Below, one piece after another: positions 45,340 to 54,183 of a DNA stretch of 64,000 nucleotides. The DNA is from Diplodia intermedia (Eukaryota > Ascomycota > Dothideomycetes > Botryosphaeriales > Botryosphaeriaceae), in contig JAKEKT010000010.1 of assembly GCA_021495925.1 (NCBI GenBank), positions 1 through 64,000 of the forward strand. The letters are read 5' to 3'. The position numbers and the translations under genes were made by a program. The notes under the pieces are model-generated. The model searched no databases. It saw only the letters and a program-made list of their open reading frames with translations, and had not been told where the DNA came from. Positions within the stretch are counted from its first letter, which is position 1. Each line of letters begins with the position of its first letter.

Positions 45340-47067
45340 TCAAGACCAATCGGCCGCAAAAGCGTGCTCCTCCGCCCCCAGCCCTCTACCCTCCGTTTTC
45401 CCACCATACACACCTCCATCCAGGATCCACTGCTCATTGTCGTCATTATCATCTTGCACCCTCCTCCACAACGTCCTCTTTTCTTTCTCCCTTGCTTTAC
45501 CCTTGCCACCACCGTCGTCCCCATCCACCTTCGCAATCGGCCGTATCAGCCCACCAAGCAACGGATTTTTACTAAACGCACCACCCCCCCTCGTCTTATC
45601 CGGGGGTGGCGCCCGATGCAGAGGCCCCGTATCCTCGTCTACCTCCTCGTCCACATCCGCATCGCTGACCGGGCTCTGCGGCCGCTCCGCCGCCGCCATC
45701 TTCCTGACGATCTTGCCCCCAGCGAGATCGATGGACGCGACAACGCGCCTCTTCTCGTACTCAGGACGGGCCGCCCACTCCTGCTCGCGCAGGATCTTCT
45801 GTTGGCGCTTGAGCTGCAACGCGCGCTCCTGCGGCGAGGCCCACATGTTGGTGCCGGACGACGGCGTATCGAAGTCGGCGGCCTCGTCGAAGATGCGGGT
45901 ACGCTTGGCGTTGTTGGCCTGGAAGGACAGCAGCTTGTCGCGGTGCGCCTGCGCGGCCTTCAGCTTCTCGGTCTCGGAGTCCGACGGCGCCGGGGACGGG
46001 GACGGCGAGGGTGACAGCGCGGGGCTGGTGGTGTGCGAGGATAGGAAGGCGGCGCCGGTCATGTGGCGCGGCTTGCTGGCGGCGACCTCTGCGCGTTTGT
46101 TCGCGGCGTTGTTGGCCTCCATGCGCTCGCGGCCGCGCTCCTCGCGCAGGATGCGCACCATGGACTGGATGTCGGCTTGTGATAGTAGCGGCTTCTCGCA
46201 GAAGGTGCATGGGCCGAGGCCTTCCTTGACGCAGACAATCTTGCCGCAGTTCATGCAGTTGGGCGCCGCCTCGAGCAGCGGGTGCCGCGTCGCCATACAG
46301 CCGCACCGCCGCTTCGCATTCTCCTCGGGCGTGGCGGCCGAGAGGGCGGGGTTCGTCTGCATTTCGAGCGCGCGGATGGCCGAGTCCAGGTCGTTGAGCA
46401 CGGAGGATTGGCCATGGCCTGGCGTGCCGCCGGTGATTTGCACTTTGGCTTTGGGTTTGCTGCTGCTGTTGGGAGCGGGCGAGGCGGTGCGTGAGACATT
46501 GCGGGAGGCGTTCTTGGAGGAAGGGAGGGAGTCGGAGATCAGAGGGCCGGCTGCTGAAGGAGGCGGTTTCACGCGCGGATTTGTCGAGGTGGACGTGTTC
46601 TGAGGGATGGGCGGCTGTTTGGCGTCGGGCTTCTCCTGCAGGTTGAAAGCGCTGTGGACGGTCTCCTTGATGTCCTTGCGCGGCTTAGATGAGCCGGACA
46701 TGTAATCGTCTTCGTCCCGTTTCAGGTAGGCGCCGGCAAAGTTGCCGGAATGCTCGACTTGGCGCGCGGGCAGCTGATGGATGTTGTTCTTCTTCTTCTT
46801 CTGGCCGCCCCTCTTCGCCTTGGGGACTTCCGAGGGGCCATTCTGTGCTTGGGTTGATGAAGGGGCAGGGCTGCGGCGAGAGTTGAAATTGGTAATGAAT
46901 TCCAAGGCCTGTGGCGAGTCCCCCAAGAGGTTCTTGAGGTGGTCTGCGGCTGCAGCTGGCGATTGCGATTCACTGTATGTGATGATCTGCGTGAGAGAAT
47001 CGGTGTCCAGAGGAAGCAGGCGCTCCAGCTGAGGCAAAGCCCAGGTGACGAGGGCTGGGTCCGACAT
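45340..47067 (-). CDS. RQT4: RQT4/TRIP4 (ASC-1) family zinc-finger protein
   Basis: A single exon of 575 residues starting MSDPALVTWALPQLERLLPL. The N-terminal ~70 residues form a helical domain (CUE-like, DHLKNLLGDSPQALEFITNF). A Lys-rich stretch (RGGQKKKKNN) and a disordered Ser/Pro linker follow. Residues ~260-300 carry the zf-C2HC5 motif: CGCMATRHPLLEAAPNCMNCG, then C-x14-C..C. The C-terminus has QQKILREQEWAARPEYEKRR and ends in acidic/Gly-rich residues. Yeast Rqt4 and human TRIP4 belong to the RQC-trigger (ASC-1) complex with Slh1/ASCC3, which splits ribosomes stalled and ubiquitinated during translation. The frame extends upstream to 47310, but the family start is at 47067. Confidence 0.92.
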   Translation of the reverse strand: MSDPALVTWALPQLERLLPLDTDSLTQIITYSESQSPAAAADHLKNLLGDSPQALEFITNFNSRRSPAPSSTQAQNGPSEVPKAKRGGQKKKKNNIHQLPARQVEHSGNFAGAYLKRDEDDYMSGSSKPRKDIKETVHSAFNLQEKPDAKQPPIPQNTSTSTNPRVKPPPSAAGPLISDSLPSSKNASRNVSRTASPAPNSSSKPKAKVQITGGTPGHGQSSVLNDLDSAIRALEMQTNPALSAATPEENAKRRCGCMATRHPLLEAAPNCMNCGKIVCVKEGLGPCTFCEKPLLSQADIQSMVRILREERGRERMEANNAANKRAEVAASKPRHMTGAAFLSSHTTSPALSPSPSPSPAPSDSETEKLKAAQAHRDKLLSFQANNAKRTRIFDEAADFDTPSSGTNMWASPQERALQLKRQQKILREQEWAARPEYEKRRVVASIDLAGGKIVRKMAAAERPQSPVSDADVDEEVDEDTGPLHRAPPPDKTRGGGAFSKNPLLGGLIRPIAKVDGDDGGGKGKAREKEKRTLWRRVQDDNDDNEQWILDGGVYGGKTEGRGLGAEEHAFAADWS

Positions 47068-47353
47068 CTGCGGCGCAGTCTGCAGGTGACGGTCTCTGAT
47101 CAGGCTCCGGGCTGAAGCGGATCTGCAACTTTGTATCAGATTTGAAGACCAACCGTCTAATAATGTTCCGGGATGTCCAGAGGCGGACGGGAGGCAGCAG
47201 CCGCGGGCGATGACGCGAATGGCGGCTGAACTGCGGCCGACGGCCGGGCTTTCTGCTTTCTGGGCGCGCGATGGAAGCTTCTCTCCACTCCACCAACCCC
47301 GCGCTGCCAATCAATTCCCCGTTCTCGCGTGCAGCCTCCTCCGGAACAGCAAC
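47068..47353. promoter_or_regulatory. Divergent promoter of RQT4 and the PPIL1-type cyclophilin
   Basis: 286 bp between start codons. A CCAAT box reads on the plus strand at 47307-47311, 43 bp before the cyclophilin ATG, and no TATA box is evident. Confidence 0.45.
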
Positions 47354-47893
47354 ATGGCTACCGACGTCGCGCTCGAGACCTCAATGGTGAGCCTCGCCCA
47401 TCGTACTCACGCCTCGTTGCAGCTAACCCGACGCCAGGGCAACATCGTCGTCGAGCTCTACAACGACCATGCCCCGCGGACCTGCAAAAACTTCGCAACC
47501 CTTGCCCAGCGCGGATACTATAACAATGTCGTCTTCCACCGCATCATTCCTAACTTCATGGTCCAGACCGGTGATCCCACCGGCACCGGTCGCGGAGGCC
47601 AGTCCATCTACGGCGAGAAATTCGAAGACGAGATCTCCACCTCTCTCAAACACACCGGCGCTGGCATCCTGAGCATGGCCAACAGTGGGCCCAACACCAA
47701 CGGGAGCCAGTTCTTCATCACCCTGGCACCCACCCCATGGCTTGATGGGAAGCACACCATCTTCGGTCGCGTCAAGAGTGGTCTGCGCATTGTGCAGCGC
47801 ATGGGTCTCGTCAAGACCGACAAGGAAGACAGGCCCGATGAAGAAGTCAAAATCGTCAAAGCTAGGATTCTCGAGAAGGATGAGGAGGTGTGA
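47354..47893 (+). CDS. Cyclophilin-type peptidyl-prolyl cis-trans isomerase, PPIL1 type
   Basis: Two exons (47354-47386, 47438-47893) encode 162 residues, the size of a minimal cyclophilin. The first exon (MATDVALETSM) joins GNIVVELYNDHAPRTCKNF. Active-site residues are present in FHRIIPNFMVQTGDPTGTGRGG (Arg of FHR, Gln of VQTGD), GSQFFITL and the Trp of PTPWLDGKHTIFGRV, the cyclosporin-binding Trp. PPIL1 proteins belong to the activated spliceosome with SKIP, so a nuclear role in splicing is likely. The 51-nt intron is frame-neutral; the unspliced frame stays open but adds residues not found in the family. Confidence 0.95.
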   Translation: MATDVALETSMVSLAHRTHASLQLTRRQGNIVVELYNDHAPRTCKNFATLAQRGYYNNVVFHRIIPNFMVQTGDPTGTGRGGQSIYGEKFEDEISTSLKHTGAGILSMANSGPNTNGSQFFITLAPTPWLDGKHTIFGRVKSGLRIVQRMGLVKTDKEDRPDEEVKIVKARILEKDEEV

Positions 47894-49644
47894 AGACATT
47901 CGGGATCCTCGGTTTCTTCCAAGGGCGTGGAGTGTCGATGATGACACTGGTCACATGCTATGGGTTGCCAAGGGGACCCTAAACATCCTCCGCATACGCC
48001 CTACTCGATCACCAGGCTGAGTCTATCCGTCCTGGACAGGAGATATAGCAATTTCCCTCCCGGATGTTGCGGCCAAAGACTGCGGACGCATTGCGTCCGC
48101 TATCAAAAATCGAAGTTCAACTCCCGTCTCTACCGGGTGGCCGCGCAGCCGTGTAACTGTAGGGAGCCATCAAAGCACACCCAGAAAGCATGCATGACTA
48201 TGACTCCCGGCTTTTCTAGCGATTACTGGTAAAGCCGGGGCTCAGCACTCAGTTCGTGGCCAGATGAAGCCTGGGCCTCTGGGAGCGCTCACGTTCGCAA
48301 GCGCCTACGTATCTCCCTAGGTAACATTTCGAAATTTAGTTGAGGCACAAAGATACACTGCTGGAGCACCTCCGACGGGATTTCCTGCGAATACATTTCG
48401 TCCCATGTTTGGGTCCACGTAATGTGTAGCCACACGCAACATCTCTGATCTGGCTTCTCACGTCTGTTGAATGAGATGCGGACTGGCGCCGCCTCGAACC
48501 TCTGTGGGATTCTCTTGGAACCTGTTGTCTGCAGCACCTCTCATACGTACTTGTCGTGAAGGGCGCCTAATCACTGGGAAGGACTGGACTCCCACCTCTT
48601 AGCGCCATCGGTACATCACCATGAATGCGCCGGGTCTGTTTCGGCCGGAGAGCCTTTGGCCTCTCAAACAAATCGAATCGTCTTTCTCGCCTATTGGAAG
48701 CGCATGTGATCTCTCGTTGATCACCATCTTCCCGACGAAACATGTACCATCTCTGAAGCTGAGATATTCGTTTTCTATACGCCAGATCTTAGCGCCAGGC
48801 ACAATCTCGAGTGGGGCGTGCATGGCGCTCCGCACAATGACAATGTGATTGTGATGAGTAACCGCTGGCTCGCAGGGCCTCCTGAGTGGTTGAGCCGACT
48901 ATGACCGCGGCGGTAAACGTCGGACGATGCCATGGCTTTCGTAGAAATGGGTCTTCTCAATTGCGTCAAGGCTCGTTCAAGAAGCATCCGCTGTGCGAAA
49001 ACAGGTTTCTGCCCATGCCTTAGCAGAAGCTTGGAATGACCGGCTTTTCTTACCTCTATGTATGGCCCTCTTGGCGCTATTCTTAGCTGCGAAACGATCT
49101 ACCATCCCCAAACATGTCACACTAGCGACATTATAGCCTACCTTGGTAAGAATTGGAAAGCTCTCTGGAGGATCTATCTGGCTGTGGGAGCTACAACTTC
49201 TCTCGGACGTTTGCTCCCTCTGGCCACGCGACAGAGACAGAAAAGAGTAAGACTTTTGCAACTCACTGTGGGGCTACCTACTTACTTGAGCCTAAGATCG
49301 AGCCCACGCGACGTTTATCAAACCAAGATGGTCTCGCGTCGGAGAGGACGTGACGGGGCGGACGTTTGTGCGCTGACGTTTCATCGAGCGCCAACTGAAA
49401 CTGTCCAAGCATCAGCAACACACCACGCGAGAAAGCTTCGCCTCGCCTCCAACGTTTCGGCTCTTCGGTCGATAGCCGAATGCTATGTAATATGAGCATC
49501 GGCCAAGTGAATGAGGACCTTGGCCCTTCTCTCCATCCAGGATCGCTCAGTCGACCGCGCCCAGATACATATGTGCTGGCCACAAAAGTATCGCTAAACA
49601 TCATCTTCGTATCTCATGTCTTTCCAAATTACTTTTGTTTAATA
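47894..49644. other. 1.75 kb intergenic region
   Basis: This holds the 3' flank of the cyclophilin gene, a perfect inverted repeat at 48082-48100, and the promoter of the large repeat protein. Two stop-free minus-strand stretches (48608-48835 and 48289-48537, about 75-80 codons each) hint at an old coding sequence, but I could not join them convincingly. Confidence 0.4.
48082..48100. repeat. Perfect inverted repeat (9-bp arms, 1-nt centre)
   Basis: GCGGACGCA and TGCGTCCGC flank a single T. The hairpin is about 190 bp past the cyclophilin stop codon. It could act at an RNA 3' end, bind a dimeric protein, or be chance. Confidence 0.8.
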
Positions 49645-52600
49645 ATGTCTTCCAAGACACAAACCGCGTCCCGAAAAGGTATCGCAGCGGACCACTCTGC
49701 TCAACACAAGCGGCACACGTCGTCCAAGGCCCTGCTCATTGGGCTCTGTGCCCTCTTCGCCTCTTTCTTCTTCCTGGCCAGTTCAAGGATCCTGCATAAA
49801 CCAAAAAGCCAGGTTGACCTCCTTTTCGAGGAGCTTGCTCCCTCTGTTACCCGAGCGGACCTGAGGGAAGCTACTGCTGCCGTCAATGAAGTTCTCAGCC
49901 AGCTCATTGTCGAGCTCAGGGCACATTCTTCACGCCCGTCGAAACATCCCCCCGGGGAACCGACGAAGGAGCTCGAGCCGGCAAAGAGACAGCTATTCCC
50001 CGATCTCCTGGGCGGGCTTTTTGATGACGACGATACGAGTGATGACAGTAAAGGAACCGCAGCCGGGGGATCAACAGCAGGCACTAATGATGAGGACGGT
50101 GGATTGAGCAGTCTCTTGAGCGGGCTCCTTGGAGGAGATGGTGGTAGCGATGGTCCCATTTCCACGTTGGCTAAGCCCCTCGCCAACGCGATAGGTAACC
50201 TGGTGTCCGAGGGAGTTTCGGGGCAGGGGCCTCTTGGAGGAATCTTGGGCGGCATCACGGATGCTCTCGGCTCAGGTGCCAACGCTCTAGGGGCTGGTGT
50301 GGGTGAAGGTGCCATCAAAGGCCTTGATCTCGGGAACATGACGACGATCCGGACGACAAACAAGGCCCAAGGTTCCGGGATATCGGCTATCGCCAAGAAC
50401 TTGGGTGAAGGCGCATCCGAGGCCATCTTCTCGAACCTCGATATCGGCAAATTAACGCCATCGTCAGAATCGCTTGCACTCGCAGCGAGTGCCCTCGGAA
50501 GCGGTCTTGGAAACGGCAGCGCATCCGGCCTCAAACTCTCGCCGAACATCTCTAGCCCTGATACCGCTCAAACTGGAATTGCTGGGTTGGCTGGCAACCT
50601 CGGATTTGGCTTGACCGACGGCCTCTTTGGCAACATTGATGCAGCGTCACTCCTGAATGGCCAAACGAGTCAGGGCTTTATGAAGACTCTGGCGCAGATC
50701 CCCGGCCCGGCAGGGAGAGGCCTTGGACAGGGTGCTGCAATCGGCTTGAGGCTTGCAAATGCCAGCTCTGCCTCGACAGATACCAGCAACAATACTTTCG
50801 ATGCCAGCACGGCAAGCGAGTCATTCGCTCGCGAGCTGGCCTCTGGCTTTCTGGGTAATACCAACATTCAGCAAGTCGACCAGGAACAACTCCTTGCAAC
50901 TGTTGCACAGGTAGCCCCAGCTGTTGGACAAGGTCTCGGAAGAGGTGCGGCTGCTGGCCTGAAAGGGCAGGGCTCTGCATCTACAGCCTCATCCTCGCTC
51001 CCGCCAGCCTCCTCTGCGGCTTCTGTCAAGGGAGCTGGCGACAAGCGTCAGGCCGACTCAACCGCATCAGATTCTGGACCCCTGGATTTCCAAGGGATTG
51101 CAGGAAACTTCTCTGAAAGCCTCGCCCAAAGCTTCATCGGCAATGTCGACGTATCCCAACTCGGTGGCGCTGAAGCGCAGAAGCAACTTCTCAATACCCT
51201 CAGTCAGGCTGCACCATACGCCGGTTCTGGGCTCGGTCAAGGTGCTGCGGAGGGCCTTGGTCTTACCGGCAAGGCCCCATCTGGATCCGCAGGTAGCAAG
51301 AGAGTAGCTACAAGGCAGACTTCAGGGCAGGAAGATGACGATGCGAGTGTCGGCGATATTGCTCAAGACTTTACGCGCTCGCTATCGTCCACGTTCCTGT
51401 CCAATGTCAACCTCAGCTCTCTGGTATCGAATGCGGTTGGTCAAGGCTCTGAGATGATCGGTCCCGCCGTACAGGGTCTTGCCCAAGGTCTCGGCGGTGG
51501 CGCTGCTACCGGACTTGGTTTGCAAAAGGACGTACAGGAGCCTATCGACAGCCAGGACATTGAGTCCGTCTTGAAAGGATTCAGCCGCTCCCTGACAACG
51601 AGCTTCCTCGCCAACGGCACATTGGAAAATATTCAGGCAAAGGCTGCCAACGCTGCTTCTATCCCGGTTGTTCCCGCGGTGCAGGGCCTCGCAAAGGGCT
51701 TTGGTAGCGGTGCAGCCTCCGCTTTCGGTCTCAAGGAAGCTACTGTCTTAGATCCCAGTGCAACAGACATCCCCACTGTCGCGCAGGGATTCTCTGACTC
51801 GCTCACCCAGAGCTTCCTATCCAATGGTACCGCTCAGAAGCTCACAGACATGCTTGACGATCAGGGACCGGTGATGCTTGCATCCATCGTCGAAGGCCTC
51901 GGCAGGGGGTTTGGCAGCGGGGTCGCCGAGTCCCTCGGTCTACAATCCGCTGAGTCCGATTCGGACAGTTCTGACAGTTCAGATTCGGATTCAGAAGATT
52001 CGGACTCGGACGATTTGGACGCTCCCACAGTGGCGCAAAAGTTCAGTAAAGCGCTGACCACCAGCTTTCTCGCCGACGACACGCTTGACAAGATCACCCA
52101 AAAAGCCATGAGCGCTGGAGGCGGACTTGGCGAAAACATAGACTTTTCTAAGCTTGCCGAAGGTCTCGGGATCGGCCTCATCGATGGCGCAAGCATGGCC
52201 ATCTTCACGCAGACTGGCATGGATAATGCCAGCCTGACAGAGAACTCACAACAGTTCAACGATACTGTTGGTGGAGCTGCCACCGGCTTTGGCCGCGGCG
52301 TATCCAGTGAAGCCATCAAGGCCGTCTTCTCGGCGTTTGGGAACAAGGACGTGGCCGGCAAGCTCGCCGATGAACTCGACACCAGCACTGATCTCGTCAA
52401 CACCCCTGCCGACTCTTCTCCCTCGGCCGCTCCCACCACAAGCAAGCGCTCCGTCGCTATAGCTCGCAAACCCGCAAAGCGCCAAGCACAGCTCAACACC
52501 ACCGACGCCGTCAACGCCCTCGCCCAAAACCTCAACATCACCACACTAAACCGCCTCATCCAACAGGGCGCCGACGCCCTCGGCTGCACCGGCGTCGGCG

Positions 52601-53508
52601 GACTAATCCAAGTCGGCCTCGGCCTCCAGCAAAACCTCCTCGACGGCCAAACGCCCAACCTCGCGTCCCCCAAAACCATCATCCCCTTCCTCTCCCAACT
52701 CGACCAAACCATCAACATCACCAACAACAACGACCTCTTCCTCTTCCAGCTCGACCTCCCCACCCTCACCCTCACCGTCAACCGCCTCCCGCTCGCCACG
52801 CTCGCCGCCCTCCTCGCCGCCCACGTCGCCGCCGTCGCCCTGGCCTTCTACCTGCTGCTCCCCGCCGCCCTCGCCCTCGGCGCCGCCCGCGGCCTCGCCG
52901 TCGACATCTTGAACCGCCCGGACAAGCTGCGCTTCGCGCCGCGCGCCGTCGCCGCGCTGCAGGCGCTCGCCGTCCCGGCCCTCGCCGCCGCGGGCGCCGG
53001 GCTGGGCGCCGCGGCCGCCGGGAGCGCGGCCCACGCCCGCACGCCGCATCAGATCGTCGGCTGGGTCACGCTGGGGGCCGCGGTTCTGGGGGCGGGGTTG
53101 CATGTCGCGGCCGCCAGAGCCGCCGCCAACGGAGAGGAGAAGAGTGCGGCGGTGGACGCGAACCGGCGGCGGAAGAAGACGTTGGGGCGCGCGAGCGACG
53201 CCGTGGCCCTGCTGGTCCTCGGCCTCGCCCAGGTCGAGCTCGTGCTGGGGTTTCAGGATCTGAACGAGATCAGCTTTTGCGCGACGCAGGGGGTGCCGCT
53301 GCCGTTGGCGGTGGCGGCCGGGGCCGTGTTGGCGGCGGTGGTGTTTGGGAGCGCGGGCGCGGTGGGGTTGAAGGTCGTCGTGGGCAGGTGGGGGAGGGAG
53401 AGGGAGAAGAATGGTGGGGCGGCGGCGGCGGCGGCGGCGGGGGAGGAGAAGGGGACGGCGGCGGAGGCGGCACGGCCGCCGGCTCTGGTGTCGCGGTTTA
53501 GCACTTGA
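49645..53508 (+). CDS. Large repeat protein with glycine-zipper-like repeats and a b561-like membrane tail
   Basis: A single exon of 1,287 residues. Residues 29-47 (ALLIGLCALFASFFFLASS) form a signal anchor. Residues ~176-890 contain about nine divergent repeats, each with GF..SL..SFL.N followed by P.V.GLG.GFGSGAA.GLGL. Good copies start near 483, 570, 638 and 708. Dibasic KR sites lie between modules (114-115, 467-468, 552-553, 934-935, 945-946), suiting Kex2 cleavage. A Ser/Asp run sits at 768-790. Residues ~1051-1247 give about five membrane helices: LLAAHVAAVALAFYLLLPAA, then TPHQIVGWVTLGAAVLGAGLH. His1060, His1135 and His1153 fall roughly where cytochrome b561 has heme ligands, but a fourth is missing. 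The C-terminus is Ala/Gly-rich. I do not recognise the whole protein; a surface or secretory-pathway role is inferred. Confidence 0.8.
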   Translation: MSSKTQTASRKGIAADHSAQHKRHTSSKALLIGLCALFASFFFLASSRILHKPKSQVDLLFEELAPSVTRADLREATAAVNEVLSQLIVELRAHSSRPSKHPPGEPTKELEPAKRQLFPDLLGGLFDDDDTSDDSKGTAAGGSTAGTNDEDGGLSSLLSGLLGGDGGSDGPISTLAKPLANAIGNLVSEGVSGQGPLGGILGGITDALGSGANALGAGVGEGAIKGLDLGNMTTIRTTNKAQGSGISAIAKNLGEGASEAIFSNLDIGKLTPSSESLALAASALGSGLGNGSASGLKLSPNISSPDTAQTGIAGLAGNLGFGLTDGLFGNIDAASLLNGQTSQGFMKTLAQIPGPAGRGLGQGAAIGLRLANASSASTDTSNNTFDASTASESFARELASGFLGNTNIQQVDQEQLLATVAQVAPAVGQGLGRGAAAGLKGQGSASTASSSLPPASSAASVKGAGDKRQADSTASDSGPLDFQGIAGNFSESLAQSFIGNVDVSQLGGAEAQKQLLNTLSQAAPYAGSGLGQGAAEGLGLTGKAPSGSAGSKRVATRQTSGQEDDDASVGDIAQDFTRSLSSTFLSNVNLSSLVSNAVGQGSEMIGPAVQGLAQGLGGGAATGLGLQKDVQEPIDSQDIESVLKGFSRSLTTSFLANGTLENIQAKAANAASIPVVPAVQGLAKGFGSGAASAFGLKEATVLDPSATDIPTVAQGFSDSLTQSFLSNGTAQKLTDMLDDQGPVMLASIVEGLGRGFGSGVAESLGLQSAESDSDSSDSSDSDSEDSDSDDLDAPTVAQKFSKALTTSFLADDTLDKITQKAMSAGGGLGENIDFSKLAEGLGIGLIDGASMAIFTQTGMDNASLTENSQQFNDTVGGAATGFGRGVSSEAIKAVFSAFGNKDVAGKLADELDTSTDLVNTPADSSPSAAPTTSKRSVAIARKPAKRQAQLNTTDAVNALAQNLNITTLNRLIQQGADALGCTGVGGLIQVGLGLQQNLLDGQTPNLASPKTIIPFLSQLDQTINITNNNDLFLFQLDLPTLTLTVNRLPLATLAALLAAHVAAVALAFYLLLPAALALGAARGLAVDILNRPDKLRFAPRAVAALQALAVPALAAAGAGLGAAAAGSAAHARTPHQIVGWVTLGAAVLGAGLHVAAARAAANGEEKSAAVDANRRRKKTLGRASDAVALLVLGLAQVELVLGFQDLNEISFCATQGVPLPLAVAAGAVLAAVVFGSAGAVGLKVVVGRWGREREKNGGAAAAAAAGEEKGTAAEAARPPALVSRFST
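50170..52314 (+). repeat. Nine divergent in-frame coding repeats, about 50-60 codons each
   Basis: The repeats are protein-level. Each ends in a Gly-rich box such as GLGQGAAEGLGL, GLGGGAATGLGL or GFGSGAASAFGL. Spacing is about 50-110 codons, widened by Ser/Thr linkers. The first two and the last are the most divergent, as in old internal duplication. Confidence 0.75.
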
Positions 53509-54183
53509 GTCTGGAGACATAGAAGAATTGAGAGTTAATCATAACGAATGCCTCATTTGAATGTACCGCAGCAGACTAATATGATACGGATAGTCCGCTG
53601 TCCATCACCTCTTCGCACGCCACCTGGAAGCGCATTTGTAACCAGGGGGAAATGGAAGCGATGATGTAGTGCATGTCCAGAACCTATGACGCTGATCCCT
53701 GACCGCTTGGCTCTCGGGAACTAGTTGCACGGTACGTATCACCCAACGGCGTCCCTGAACCACCATGTAACAGTCACGCTAAACCCCCAATAACCATAGC
53801 ACTTTTAACAAAGTACCTTCGACCAAACGCTTTTCGCCAAGCCCGAGCTACTGTGGCATGGTATAAAATAAATGGAATGCAGATCCTCCAAAATTCAAAG
53901 AGAAAAGATTCCCACTCCAAACACCTCGCAATACCAGTGCGGGCATCGCGTGAATCCGAACTTCTTCAGGGACGACTGTGTTTTGGATGTTGATGGTATT
54001 TGATTTCAGTGTGTTCAGTTTCCTCAAGGATGTATTAAAGATTTCGTCTGGAGTAATATGGTCAGCACGCCAGCCGTCGCCTCGCCACTCGTCTTTCTCA
54101 ATGCCGTACTATTAATGCTTGTAAGGAGTCAAATAACACATGGAAATTGGGGTATGGGTATGAAACAAAAAAATGAACGAGAA
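53509..54183. other. Convergent 3' intergenic space
   Basis: 675 bp between the stops of the repeat protein (+) and the GT90 gene (-). AT-rich in parts (53.8-54.1 kb); no gene seen. Confidence 0.5.

Noticed and set aside
45266..46603. 445-codon plus-strand frame opposite RQT4
   Set aside because: Antisense shadow of the RQT4 coding sequence; Ser/Leu/Arg-rich with no domain.
47068..47310. N-terminal extension of RQT4
   Set aside because: The frame is open to 47310, but the added residues are Arg/Ser-rich and the family begins at MSDPALV; the segment overlaps the cyclophilin promoter.
48060..48160. tRNA-like internal box (AGTTCAACTCC) near a hairpin
   Set aside because: The bases around the presumed T loop do not pair (CGAAG against CCCGT) and no acceptor stem can be drawn.
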